A DNA stretch of 64,000 bases from Flavobacterium aestivum (lineage in GTDB: Bacteria > Bacteroidota > Bacteroidia > Flavobacteriales > Flavobacteriaceae). The position numbers and the translations under genes are program-made. Below, one piece after another: positions 18,200 through 25,504 of this stretch; within the stretch, counting starts at the first letter, position 1; every line of letters begins with the position of its first letter. Under the pieces are notes generated by a model that was not told the DNA's origin, ran no database searches, and worked only from the letters and a program-made list of their open reading frames with translations. The DNA lies in assembly GCF_026870175.2 (NCBI RefSeq), contig NZ_CP113977.2, positions 868,001 to 932,000 of the forward strand, written 5' to 3'.

Positions 18200-19498
18200 A
18201 TGATTAAAACTTTTTGCTTCACGACATTAACTTTTTTGTTTATTCAGACATCGTTTGGACAGAAAATTTTAACTTCTAATGATAGTCTTGCAGGCTATTT
18301 CAATGAAATTAAAATTCAGACTAACAAGCATAAAAAACTATGGTCTACTGATTTATATGAACCAATACTTTTGGTAGATCCTAACTCCAGAAAAGTATTT
18401 GCAAACTATCCTGATACAGCTAGCACTCTCAAGCAAGATGGCAAAATTTACTCAGGTATTTTGCCAAATAAAATTAATATCTCAAACACTGCAATCGATT
18501 GGAATGGAAAACGTTGGGCTATGATTATGCTTCCATTACCAACTAATAAACAAGACAGATTAAATTTACTGGCTCACGAGTTATTTCACGTAAATCAGCC
18601 TTCATTAGGTTTTGAACTTTTCAATACAGAAAACAATCATCTTGATCAAAGAGATGGAAGAATTTATTTGCGTTTAGAATTAGAAGCATTAAAGAAAGCC
18701 ATAGAAGGAACCAATAAAAAGGAACGAAAAGCACATCTAACTAATGCCATGATTTTTAGAAAATATAGACATTTATTATATCCAGGAGCTGACATTACCG
18801 AAAACTCATTAGAACTCAATGAAGGAATTGCTGAATATACAGGTTTTGTCATTAGCGAGAGAAATGTAAAACAATCTACAGAACACTTTATAGAAAGCAT
18901 AAATACCTTTTTAAGCAATCCTACATTTGTTCGTTCATTTGCTTACCAAACAATTCCTGTATACGGTTATTTGCTTGACCCTATAAAGAAAGGTTGGAAC
19001 AGAGAAATAACAATTAAGACAAACCTTACTGACTATTTTGTGAAAATGTTTGACGTATCACTACCAACAGATCTAAAAAAAACGGCTGACTTAATTTTAA
19101 ATCAATATAACGGTGAGACTATTATTTCAGAAGAAAAAACAAGGGAGGAAAAAATAGCAAAACTGATAGCTGAATACAAAAGTAAGTTTGTTACGCAACC
19201 TCATTTTGAACTTAAAATTGAGAAAATGAATGTCTCATTCGATCCAAGAAATATTTTACCACTTGAAGGAAAAGGAACAGTATACCCTAATATTAGAGTT
19301 ACTGATAATTGGGGAATACTTGAAGTTAAGAACGGAGCATTAATGAGTTCTAATTGGGATAAAATTTCAACATCAATTCCTTTAAAAGATGATGGTAAAA
19401 TAATAAATGGTGACGGTTGGACATTGGAGCTTAAAGATGGTTATTCAGTGATAAAAAATGAAAATACAGGCAACTACATACTGACTAAAAAAATATAA
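18200..19498 (+). CDS. Exported gluzincin-like putative zinc metallopeptidase, unrecognised family
   Basis: 432 residues with a signal peptide (MIKTFCFTTLTFLFIQTSFG). H126-E-L-F-H130 is an HExxH zinc site, and LNEGIAEYTG (E208 and neighbours) could give the third ligand and resembles the peptidase-associated NEGxAEY pattern. The C-terminal third (about 330-432) is beta-rich. I do not know a named family for it, so the enzyme class is inferred from the motif. It is the largest gene of an accessory-looking stretch and appears transcribed before the Crp/Fnr gene. Confidence 0.7.
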   Translation: MIKTFCFTTLTFLFIQTSFGQKILTSNDSLAGYFNEIKIQTNKHKKLWSTDLYEPILLVDPNSRKVFANYPDTASTLKQDGKIYSGILPNKINISNTAIDWNGKRWAMIMLPLPTNKQDRLNLLAHELFHVNQPSLGFELFNTENNHLDQRDGRIYLRLELEALKKAIEGTNKKERKAHLTNAMIFRKYRHLLYPGADITENSLELNEGIAEYTGFVISERNVKQSTEHFIESINTFLSNPTFVRSFAYQTIPVYGYLLDPIKKGWNREITIKTNLTDYFVKMFDVSLPTDLKKTADLILNQYNGETIISEEKTREEKIAKLIAEYKSKFVTQPHFELKIEKMNVSFDPRNILPLEGKGTVYPNIRVTDNWGILEVKNGALMSSNWDKISTSIPLKDDGKIINGDGWTLELKDGYSVIKNENTGNYILTKKI

Positions 19499-19552
19499 TA
19501 ACACATAAAATAGGTAGCCTTTACTTTGGAACAAATTTGAGCGACACGAAAT

Positions 19553-20116
19553 ATGAATGAAATTTTAGAATATATAAGCAAAGTTACCCTACTTGACACA
19601 GCAGCAAGTGAAGAATTCTTAGATGCATTTGAAATTAGGACTTTCGCAAAAGGAGATTCCATTTTGAAAGGAGACCAAGTATGCAAACATTTCTATTTCA
19701 TAAAATCAGGGCTTACAAAATCTCATTTTTACAAAGACGATAAAGAGTTTATCATGACTTTTTTTAAAGAGAATATGATGTTCACAGAAATTAGTAGTTA
19801 CCTCACCGAGCAACCATCAAAATATATGATTATGGCTTTAGAGGATACAACAGTATATTCAATAAACAAAGTGAAGATACTATCGTTGTGCAAAAAGCAT
19901 CATTCTCTTGAAACATTATTTAGTAAACTATTTTCATTAGCTACCCTAGGAATGATGAAACGCATTAGCGAAATGCTAGAAGAGGATGCTACCAAACGCT
20001 ACAAAAATTTTATGAGTGAGAAAAATGAAATACTACAACGTATCAGCCTAGGTGATTTATCTAGCTATTTAGGTATAACACAAGTTTCATTGAGTAGAAT
20101 TAGAGCCAAAAAATAA
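19553..20116 (+). CDS. Crp/Fnr-family transcriptional regulator
   Basis: 187 residues. The cyclic-nucleotide-binding-type beta domain spans about 20-115 (AKGDSILKGDQVCKHFYFIKSG), followed by a long helix and a short C-terminal helix-turn-helix (LGDLSSYLGITQVSLSRIR). There is no Fnr-type N-terminal cysteine cluster, so the signal is unlikely to be an Fe-S cluster. Bacteroidota genomes carry many such short regulators, often beside the gene they control. The obvious target here is the AhpD-like gene starting 74 bases downstream. Confidence 0.88.
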   Translation: MNEILEYISKVTLLDTAASEEFLDAFEIRTFAKGDSILKGDQVCKHFYFIKSGLTKSHFYKDDKEFIMTFFKENMMFTEISSYLTEQPSKYMIMALEDTTVYSINKVKILSLCKKHHSLETLFSKLFSLATLGMMKRISEMLEEDATKRYKNFMSEKNEILQRISLGDLSSYLGITQVSLSRIRAKK

Positions 20117-20190
20117 TTATTTATCATATGTTAAAAGAAAATTTTTATTCCCAAAATATCTTTGTGTTATAACAAATAAAGATAAAAATT

Positions 20191-20646
20191 ATGGAATCAA
20201 GAATGAAAAATCCGGCCTCAGTATTAGGCGTAAATCCAGCTATTCAATCAATGATGGGTTCAATATACCAAAGTGGTATATCTTCTGAATTACTTGAATA
20301 CGTTGGTTTAAGAGTGGGGCAAATAAACAACTGCGAATTATGTATCGGTGAGACGATAGTAAGAGCCAAAGAAAATCCAGTAACAAGAAACCGAATTGAG
20401 CATGTATTGTCTTGGAGAGATTCACAAGTGTTCAATGAATCAGAACAGGCAGCACTAGAACTTGCCGAAGCAATTACCAAATTGGAGAATAAATATGAAT
20501 CTGTTTCAGACGAACTTTGGTTCAAGGTTGATAAGAATTTTGGAGATAAAGAAAAAGCAGCTTTGGTGCTATTCATTTCTGTAATGAATATGTTTACTCG
20601 ACTAAATATAGTAACTAGACAATTAACTCCTGATTGGGAGAATTAA
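20191..20646 (+). CDS. Carboxymuconolactone decarboxylase / AhpD-like protein
   Basis: 151 residues, helical. The redox CxxC is present in INNCELCIGETIVRAKE (near residue 50), as in AhpD-type peroxidase-associated proteins, and distinguishes it from the decarboxylases that lack it. The family's usual histidine two residues after the second cysteine is not evident. A role in peroxide or alkylhydroperoxide handling is therefore plausible, with reduced confidence. It lies next to a Crp/Fnr regulator, a common pairing. Confidence 0.85.
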   Translation: MESRMKNPASVLGVNPAIQSMMGSIYQSGISSELLEYVGLRVGQINNCELCIGETIVRAKENPVTRNRIEHVLSWRDSQVFNESEQAALELAEAITKLENKYESVSDELWFKVDKNFGDKEKAALVLFISVMNMFTRLNIVTRQLTPDWEN

Positions 20647-20763
20647 TAAAGTTGGTTAAAGTCCAGAAAGCAATTTAAAATTCTGGCAATAATAAGAGGA
20701 GACAATGAACTATTAACAGTGGTTTAGCTTCGCTCAGTTTGGCGACCTCGAGTGGTGTAATGA

Positions 20764-20799
20764 GAGCTAACGCGCTTAATTGAACGTTAGTTCTTTTTA
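20764..20799 (+). terminator. Terminator-like hairpin in the 20647-20974 interval
   Basis: GAGCTAACG (20764-20772) pairs with CGTTAGTTC (20785-20793) with one G-T pair, followed by TTTTTATTT. It lies about 120 bases after the AhpD-like gene. I see nothing else firm in this 328-base gap, which is richer in GC words than its surroundings around 20720-20770. Confidence 0.6.
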
Positions 20800-20974
20800 T
20801 TTACATTTGTGCTTAACTTAGGCAGATAATTTTCAAATACTCTGTTTTGGGCAATGCTCACAACGCCAAGCGATATAACTTAAAAAAAACAGGTTCTATA
20901 GAAAATTCTCAGTTTAAAAAATTCCTAAATATGATAAGCCCAGGAACGTTATAAACCATTAAAAAAGAAATATT

Positions 20975-21298
20975 TTGTACGAACGAAAAACTCCACTAAA
21001 AAATGATTGTTCTATAGAAAAAACATTAAATATCATTTCTGGTAAATGGAAACCTGCAATATTAAGTGAACTTTTAAAAAATAATTTAATAAGATTAAGA
21101 GATATTCAAATAGGACTACCAGAAGCTTCAAAAAGAGCCTTAACACAACAGCTAGGCGAAATGATAGAAGATGGACTAATTGAGAAAAAGGACTTTGATC
21201 AATTCCCTAAAAAAACAGAATATACAATTACCTCTTTAGGAATGCAGCTTTCACCAGTTTTTAAGGAACTTTCAAAATTTGGAGATAAATTGAAATAG
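20975..21298 (+). CDS. HxlR-family winged-helix transcriptional regulator
   Basis: 107 residues. The HxlR core is clear: SIEKTLNIISGKWKPAILSE, then ASKRALTQQLGEMIEDGLI and KTEYTITSLG. The start is a TTG at 20975 giving MYERKTPL, which matches the conserved N-terminus of the family (MYERK); the next in-frame ATG would cut the domain. HxlR proteins often respond to electrophiles or redox stress and control a neighbouring oxidoreductase; here that is the flavin reductase 72 bases downstream. Confidence 0.88.
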   Translation: MYERKTPLKNDCSIEKTLNIISGKWKPAILSELLKNNLIRLRDIQIGLPEASKRALTQQLGEMIEDGLIEKKDFDQFPKKTEYTITSLGMQLSPVFKELSKFGDKLK

Positions 21299-21370
21299 GG
21301 CATAATTTTTCCCTTATTTGAAAGCTAGATTAAACAAAATAGATTTGCCTTGTAATTAAAAACTATAAAG

Positions 21371-21907
21371 ATGAATTTAAAAGGCGTAATAATACAAGGC
21401 AGTTCAAGAAGTAATGGAAACACTAACAAGATTGTTTCTTTTGTCCAGAAAGAAACTAGTTTTGACATTATAGATTTGAAATCAAAACAAATAGGTGGAT
21501 TTGATTATGATTCTAAAAATAAAGACGATGATTTTCTTCCTTTAATGGAAGAGATAGTTAATAAATATGACACCATAATTTTTGCAACTCCAGTATATTG
21601 GTATTCTATGAGTGGAATTATGAAAAATTTCTTTGACCGAATAGCAGACTGTTTAAAAAATGAAAAGGAAATTGGGGAAAAGCTTCAAGGAAAAGCAATG
21701 GGTATGATAAGTTGCGGCTCTGATTCGGAGTTAAAAAAAGGATTTGAAATGCCTTTTGTAGAAACTGCTAATTATTTAGGAATGTATTATTTGGGTAATG
21801 TGCATACTTGGGTGGAAAATGAAATAATTTCAGAATCTCTAAAAAAAGACCTAACTATTTTTATAGAGGAAAAAATAAATGCAGTAAATAGCAATGCAAA
21901 AAATTAA
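21371..21907 (+). CDS. NADPH-dependent FMN reductase / flavodoxin-fold oxidoreductase
   Basis: 178 residues. The FMN phosphate-binding loop is GSSRSNGNT (residues 10-18) and the second flavin contact is ATPVYWYSMSGIMKNFFDRI (around residues 74-93), as in IsuR/WrbA-like reductases. It should reduce quinones, azo or nitro compounds, or act in redox defence; the substrate is unknown. The HxlR gene directly upstream in the same direction is its likely regulator. It ends at a long hairpin. Confidence 0.88.
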   Translation: MNLKGVIIQGSSRSNGNTNKIVSFVQKETSFDIIDLKSKQIGGFDYDSKNKDDDFLPLMEEIVNKYDTIIFATPVYWYSMSGIMKNFFDRIADCLKNEKEIGEKLQGKAMGMISCGSDSELKKGFEMPFVETANYLGMYYLGNVHTWVENEIISESLKKDLTIFIEEKINAVNSNAKN

Positions 21908-21915
21908 TTGCTAAT

Positions 21916-21963
21916 ACAGGTACACTTACGAAAAATTTTATATGTTATCGTAAGTGTACCTGT
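21916..21963. terminator. Bidirectional terminator, 16-bp perfect stem
   Basis: 21916-21931 pairs perfectly with 21948-21963 (core GTACACTTACG). It lies between the convergent flavin reductase and Rossmann genes. The T-run is short, so it may act as a barrier hairpin. Confidence 0.7.
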
Positions 21964-21995
21964 GTTTGTTAGATTAGTTGTTTAGAAAAATCCTT

Positions 21996-22757
21996 CTATA
22001 AATGAAAATATCTCGGGTCAGGATATTTAAACACAAAATCCAGTTCTGAAACTAATTTCGATGATGAAATTATTCTGCCTTTCGGTTCACATTCGTCCAA
22101 AAGAGGGATATTTTTTTGAGCATTTATAACTTCGGCTTTACTAGGATGAAGAGGAGCAACAACGTTGTAAATTTTTGACTGTGATTGCTGTTCTATCATT
22201 TTTTCAATTACGGAGCTAATATCTGAGTAATGAATATGATTAACAGAAAGATCTAAATTTGAAACATCATAATTACACAAAAGTCGTTCATCACCCATTA
22301 ATCCTGCCAATCGCAAAATGTTGACTTGCGGATATATTCCTTTTATCATTCTTTCGCCGGAAATATTATCCGATGACAAATCATTTTCTGTAAATTCTTT
22401 TGCAAGATCAGGATATACACCAGTAGAACTCATCAAGAATAGTTGCCCTTTGAAATCACCAATAAAGGACGACAAATTCTGAACCCTATTGTATAACGAA
22501 CTGATGCAACAACTTTTTTCAGATAGTGGAACGGTAATTATCATTACATCCAAATCTGGAGCAATTTCCCATTGCTCAATTTTTTTGGATAACTGATAAT
22601 CCATAAAGCTAATAATTGTTGGATTAAATCCTTTAGAAAGAAAATTTTCTGCTTTATCGGAAGTAGTTGTTGTAGTATAAATTTCAAATCTTTCGGATAA
22701 CTTTTCGGCAAGTCTGGAGCCGAGCCAACCACAACCTACAATTCCTATTTTTTTCAT
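21996..22757 (-). CDS. NAD(P)-binding Rossmann protein, SDR/YeeZ-like
   Basis: 253 residues. The dinucleotide motif is GIVGCGWLGSRLAEKL (residues 4-19). Downstream features such as LMSSTGVYPD (about 110) and INVLRLAGLMGDERLL are those of extended short-chain dehydrogenases of the YeeZ group. The usual catalytic YxxxK is not evident, so it may be a sensor or an atypical reductase. It overlaps the stop codon of the upstream OhrR-like gene by one base (TAATG), so the two are translationally coupled. Confidence 0.8.
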   Translation of the reverse strand: MKKIGIVGCGWLGSRLAEKLSERFEIYTTTTTSDKAENFLSKGFNPTIISFMDYQLSKKIEQWEIAPDLDVMIITVPLSEKSCCISSLYNRVQNLSSFIGDFKGQLFLMSSTGVYPDLAKEFTENDLSSDNISGERMIKGIYPQVNILRLAGLMGDERLLCNYDVSNLDLSVNHIHYSDISSVIEKMIEQQSQSKIYNVVAPLHPSKAEVINAQKNIPLLDECEPKGRIISSSKLVSELDFVFKYPDPRYFHL

Positions 22758-23179
22758 TACTTAGTAGTTTGGATTGATAATAATTCGTCTAAAACTGATA
22801 ATAATTGGGCATTTTTTGTGCTTGAAATACCAATACAATTCTGAACGGCTTCGGGGATATGACTAGCCTTTTCCTTGAGCGCAGTTCCTTCTTCTGTTAA
22901 ACTTACAAGTATTTTTCGTTCATCAGCAGAGCTGCGAACTCTTGTTAGAAGTCCGTTTTTTTCCATTCTTTTGAGCAAGGGAGTAAGTGTTCCGTTGTCT
23001 AAGTGAAGAAATTCACCAATTTTACTAATATTCATACTTCCGTTTTCCCATAAAACCACCATCACCAAATATTGTGGATAAGTCAGTGAAATTTCATCCA
23101 AAAAGGGTTTATACAAACCAATAATATATCGTGAAGCCGCATACGTTTTGAAGCACAAGTGTTCTGAAAAATTCATCAT
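22757..23179 (-). CDS. MarR-family regulator, OhrR-like
   Basis: 140 residues from ATG 23179; an in-frame TTG at 23185 is less likely. The N-terminal LCFKTYAASRYIIGLYKPF and LTYPQYLVMVVLWENG closely follow OhrR, including the lone redox cysteine in LCF. The winged helix is at LDNGTLTPLLKRMEKNGLL and ADERKILVSLTEEG. OhrR proteins are repressors released by organic-peroxide oxidation of that cysteine. No ohr gene is adjacent; the coupled partner is the Rossmann gene. A palindrome lies over its promoter, suggesting autoregulation. Confidence 0.88.
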   Translation of the reverse strand: MMNFSEHLCFKTYAASRYIIGLYKPFLDEISLTYPQYLVMVVLWENGSMNISKIGEFLHLDNGTLTPLLKRMEKNGLLTRVRSSADERKILVSLTEEGTALKEKASHIPEAVQNCIGISSTKNAQLLSVLDELLSIQTTK

Positions 23180-23199
23180 AACCAATAATTTTGATGAAA

Positions 23200-23229
23200 C
23201 AAAAGTATTAATTTTATTTTGTGCACAAA
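23200..23229 (-). promoter_or_regulatory. Promoter and candidate operator of the OhrR-like gene
   Basis: On the minus strand TACTTTTG (23200-23207) is a full -7 match. A perfect 12-base palindrome TTTGTGCACAAA (23218-23229) covers the -33 position. A MarR dimer bound there would block RNA polymerase. Confidence 0.6.
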
Positions 23230-23452
23230 CTATTTGTTTAAAATATTTATGGATACAAATTAAAAGATAATTATTGTACTTAAATGAAGGAAACCTGATA
23301 AGAATATTGAATAGGGAGTATTTGACACAAGAGATGTAATGTCCAGTTCAAATAAAAGAAAAATAATCACCAATTAGAGTTGTCAATTCCTGTTGATAAT
23401 AACAAAAATGAAAAGGACAATCGGTGTAATATTATTTATGAATGTGTTTTAG

Positions 23453-23589
23453 ATACGCGAGGTTGCGTGAAGGATAGAAGCTAGCTACCAAAGTAGCGCG
23501 GATAGCCTGACAGCATTAGGGAAAGAGGCCGAATATGCGACAGGATAGGTAGGCCTCTTTTTCTAATGGTGGCACGCCCAAATAGCGTG
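23453..23589 (+). ncRNA. Candidate structured RNA (flavobacterial intergenic family, possibly Flavo-1-like)
   Basis: A GC-rich island in an AT-rich gap. GCGTG (23465-23469) pairs with CACGC (23573-23577), closing two inner hairpins: GCTAC/GTAGC (23484-23488 with 23493-23497) and a 17-bp stem (23514-23530 with 23552-23568, including two G-T pairs) ending next to a T-run. ACGC/GCGT words outside (23455-23458, 23585-23588) could form alternative stems. The words GGATAGAAGC and GGATAGCCTGAC resemble flavobacterial intergenic RNAs or repeats I recall, but the Rfam name is a guess. The rest of the 23180-23607 gap shows only the promoter region above. Confidence 0.6.
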
Positions 23590-23607
23590 TAATCAGTTTT
23601 TTTGAAT

Positions 23608-24570
23608 TTATTCTATAGAGATAGGATTGTTTTTAGAAAGATTCTTCAACATATCTACTGTCATCATTTCTAAGTCAAATTCGTGTTTCCAGCCCCAATC
23701 TTCTCTTGCTCGACTGTCATCAATACTGGCTGGCCAACTATCGGCAATTTTTTGACGGAAGTCCGGTGCATAGGTTACTTCTAGTTCTGGAATATGTTTT
23801 TTGATTTCGGCAGCAATTTCGGTTGGAGTAAAACTCATAGCCGCTAAATTATAGGAAGATCGAATTTTAATTTGTTCAACCGGTGCTTTCATAATGTTTA
23901 TGGTAGCTGCAATAGCATCATCCATGTACATCATTGGCATTTTGGTTTCTGAAGATAAGAAGCATTCGTATTTTTTATCAGAAAGAGCTTTGTGGTATAT
24001 GTCTACAGCGTAGTCAGTGGTTCCTCCGCCAGGAAGTGTTGTCCAACTGATTAAACCAGGATATCTAATACTTCTTACATCTACTCCAAAAACATTATGG
24101 TAGTATTCACACCATCTTTCACCAGCTTGTTTGCTGATTCCATATACGGTAGAAGGTTCCATTACAGTATATTGTGGGGTGCTTTCTTTTGGTGTAGTAG
24201 GTCCAAAAACGGCTATACTAGAAGGCCAGAATATTTTTTTTATTTTTCCTGCTTTCGCTAAATTTAAGACATGAAATAAGGAGTTCATATTTAAATCCCA
24301 TGCAAAAGCTGGATTTTTTTCGGCTGTTGCAGAAAGTAGAGCAGCCATTAAGTATACATCAGTAATTTGGTGCGATTCTACTAAATTTTCGATTTGGTTA
24401 AAATCTAAAGCATTAACCACTTCAAAAGGTCCTGAATTGACAACATCAGTATTCAATTTTCGAATGTCGGAAGCAATAACATTTTCCGTTCCGTATAGCG
24501 CTCTAAGTTGGTGGGTTAATTCGGTACCTATTTGCCCACAAGCACCTATAATTAATATTTTTGGATTCAT
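23608..24570 (-). CDS. NAD-dependent epimerase/dehydratase, SDR-type L-threonine dehydrogenase
   Basis: 320 residues from ATG 24570; a longer reading would begin at a TTG inside the promoter element. The nucleotide-binding motif is GACGQIGTEL near residue 10 and the catalytic YxxxK is YGISKQAGE (about 142-150). FGPTTPKESTPQ and SIRYPGLISW are typical of the UDP-galactose-epimerase-like L-threonine 3-dehydrogenases of Bacteroidota, which oxidise threonine to 2-amino-3-ketobutyrate. The specific substrate is inferred by resemblance. Transcribed alone. Confidence 0.85.
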   Translation of the reverse strand: MNPKILIIGACGQIGTELTHQLRALYGTENVIASDIRKLNTDVVNSGPFEVVNALDFNQIENLVESHQITDVYLMAALLSATAEKNPAFAWDLNMNSLFHVLNLAKAGKIKKIFWPSSIAVFGPTTPKESTPQYTVMEPSTVYGISKQAGERWCEYYHNVFGVDVRSIRYPGLISWTTLPGGGTTDYAVDIYHKALSDKKYECFLSSETKMPMMYMDDAIAATINIMKAPVEQIKIRSSYNLAAMSFTPTEIAAEIKKHIPELEVTYAPDFRQKIADSWPASIDDSRAREDWGWKHEFDLEMMTVDMLKNLSKNNPISIE

Positions 24571-24588
24571 TTTAAAAAAATTTAAAGA

Positions 24589-24596
24589 CAAATATA
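24589..24596 (-). promoter_or_regulatory. Promoter -7 element of the threonine-dehydrogenase-type gene
   Basis: Minus-strand TATATTTG, a full consensus match 19 bases before ATG 24570. It contains the TTG that would otherwise extend the reading frame, which settles the start codon. Confidence 0.6.
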
Positions 24597-24769
24597 ATGA
24601 TTTCGTAATTAGATAGGGAAATTTAACTACCGGTTTGTTATTCTATAGAATTACCGCTGAATTTTTCTTTCAGAATGGGTTAAATTTTAGAAAATTTGAA
24701 AATAATAATGCATTAGATTGCTAAGATTGTTATTCCTAAACTGAAATTCGTTATTGTAAATTTACTTTG

Positions 24770-24777
24770 TAACTTTG
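24770..24777 (+). promoter_or_regulatory. Promoter -7 element of the lipoprotein-mfd unit
   Basis: TAACTTTG matches TAnnTTTG. The nearest TTG upstream (24754-24756) is only 13 bases away, so the -33 element is unclear. The leader would be about 80 bases. Confidence 0.45.
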
Positions 24778-24862
24778 TCCTTCAAATAGTTTAGGAAGGA
24801 TAGGGATAATTCTAAATCTCTTTACAAGGGATTTGTCCATTAAAAATAAATAATTGCTACAA

Positions 24863-25504
24863 ATGAATAATAAATTAACGCTGCTTTTTTTGGTGCTTTT
24901 GATGCAGTTTTCGTGTAAAAATGACGACGATCAACGTCTTGCCGATAATTTAAGGGATGCCAAAAAGAAAGAATTAATTTTCACAACTATTAATAAAGGG
25001 TGGAATTTTTATGATAAACCCATCAATTCCACTTCTGAAGCGACTTTGTCCAAATGGGCCGAATGGCGCGCTTTTATGGATGAATTGTCTATCAAACCAA
25101 AGAAAACAATAGGGGCTTTTCAAAAGAAAGCCAAGGCATTATCGACCAAAGCGATGGCTTTGAATAACAATATCCCTGCTCAATTTGACACTCCACAAAT
25201 ACGAAGCCGAATCGCAACTCTGATTACTCAAGTACAGATGTTGGATTTGTACATTAATTTGGATAAAGTTTCGGATAAAAAAGTAACCAAGTTAGTTTCA
25301 GAAATAAATATTGAGTTGGTTTCTCTAGAGAGACAAATGGATAAGATTGTAGAGAAAAGCAAAATCCCGATGGAAGTTGGAGAGTCCGAATTATTAATGA
25401 TGTTGGACACCACAAGAGCCATTCAGTCTGGGACTCCAGAGATTCAAGGTAATCCGAACAATCCTAATAACCCAAATAATCCAAACGCACCACACGTTGA
25501 GTAA
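24863..25504 (+). CDS. Predicted lipoprotein with Asn/Pro repeat tail, upstream of mfd
   Basis: 213 residues from ATG 24863 (a TTG nine bases upstream is the longer option). The signal ends in MQFSC, giving a lipidated cysteine near residue 18, then an acidic NDDDQ outer-membrane-type spacer. The body is helical with many lysines, and the C-terminus has tandem NPN units followed by APHVE. Family unknown. The last bases overlap the mfd start (see mfd), so the two genes are coupled. A structural role in the envelope is only a guess. Confidence 0.75.
   Translation: MNNKLTLLFLVLLMQFSCKNDDDQRLADNLRDAKKKELIFTTINKGWNFYDKPINSTSEATLSKWAEWRAFMDELSIKPKKTIGAFQKKAKALSTKAMALNNNIPAQFDTPQIRSRIATLITQVQMLDLYINLDKVSDKKVTKLVSEINIELVSLERQMDKIVEKSKIPMEVGESELLMMLDTTRAIQSGTPEIQGNPNNPNNPNNPNAPHVE

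Noticed and set aside
18160..20960. Integron-like attC sites (GACGTTATACG, GAACGTTAG, GAACGTTATAA words)
   Set aside because: Only short core-like words are seen; no paired outer boxes around a common fold, and no integrase. The 20764-20793 hairpin is better read as a terminator.
24571..24591. TTG-initiated extension of the threonine-dehydrogenase-type gene
   Set aside because: The TTG is part of the TATATTTG promoter element; ATG 24570 begins just before the Rossmann strand.
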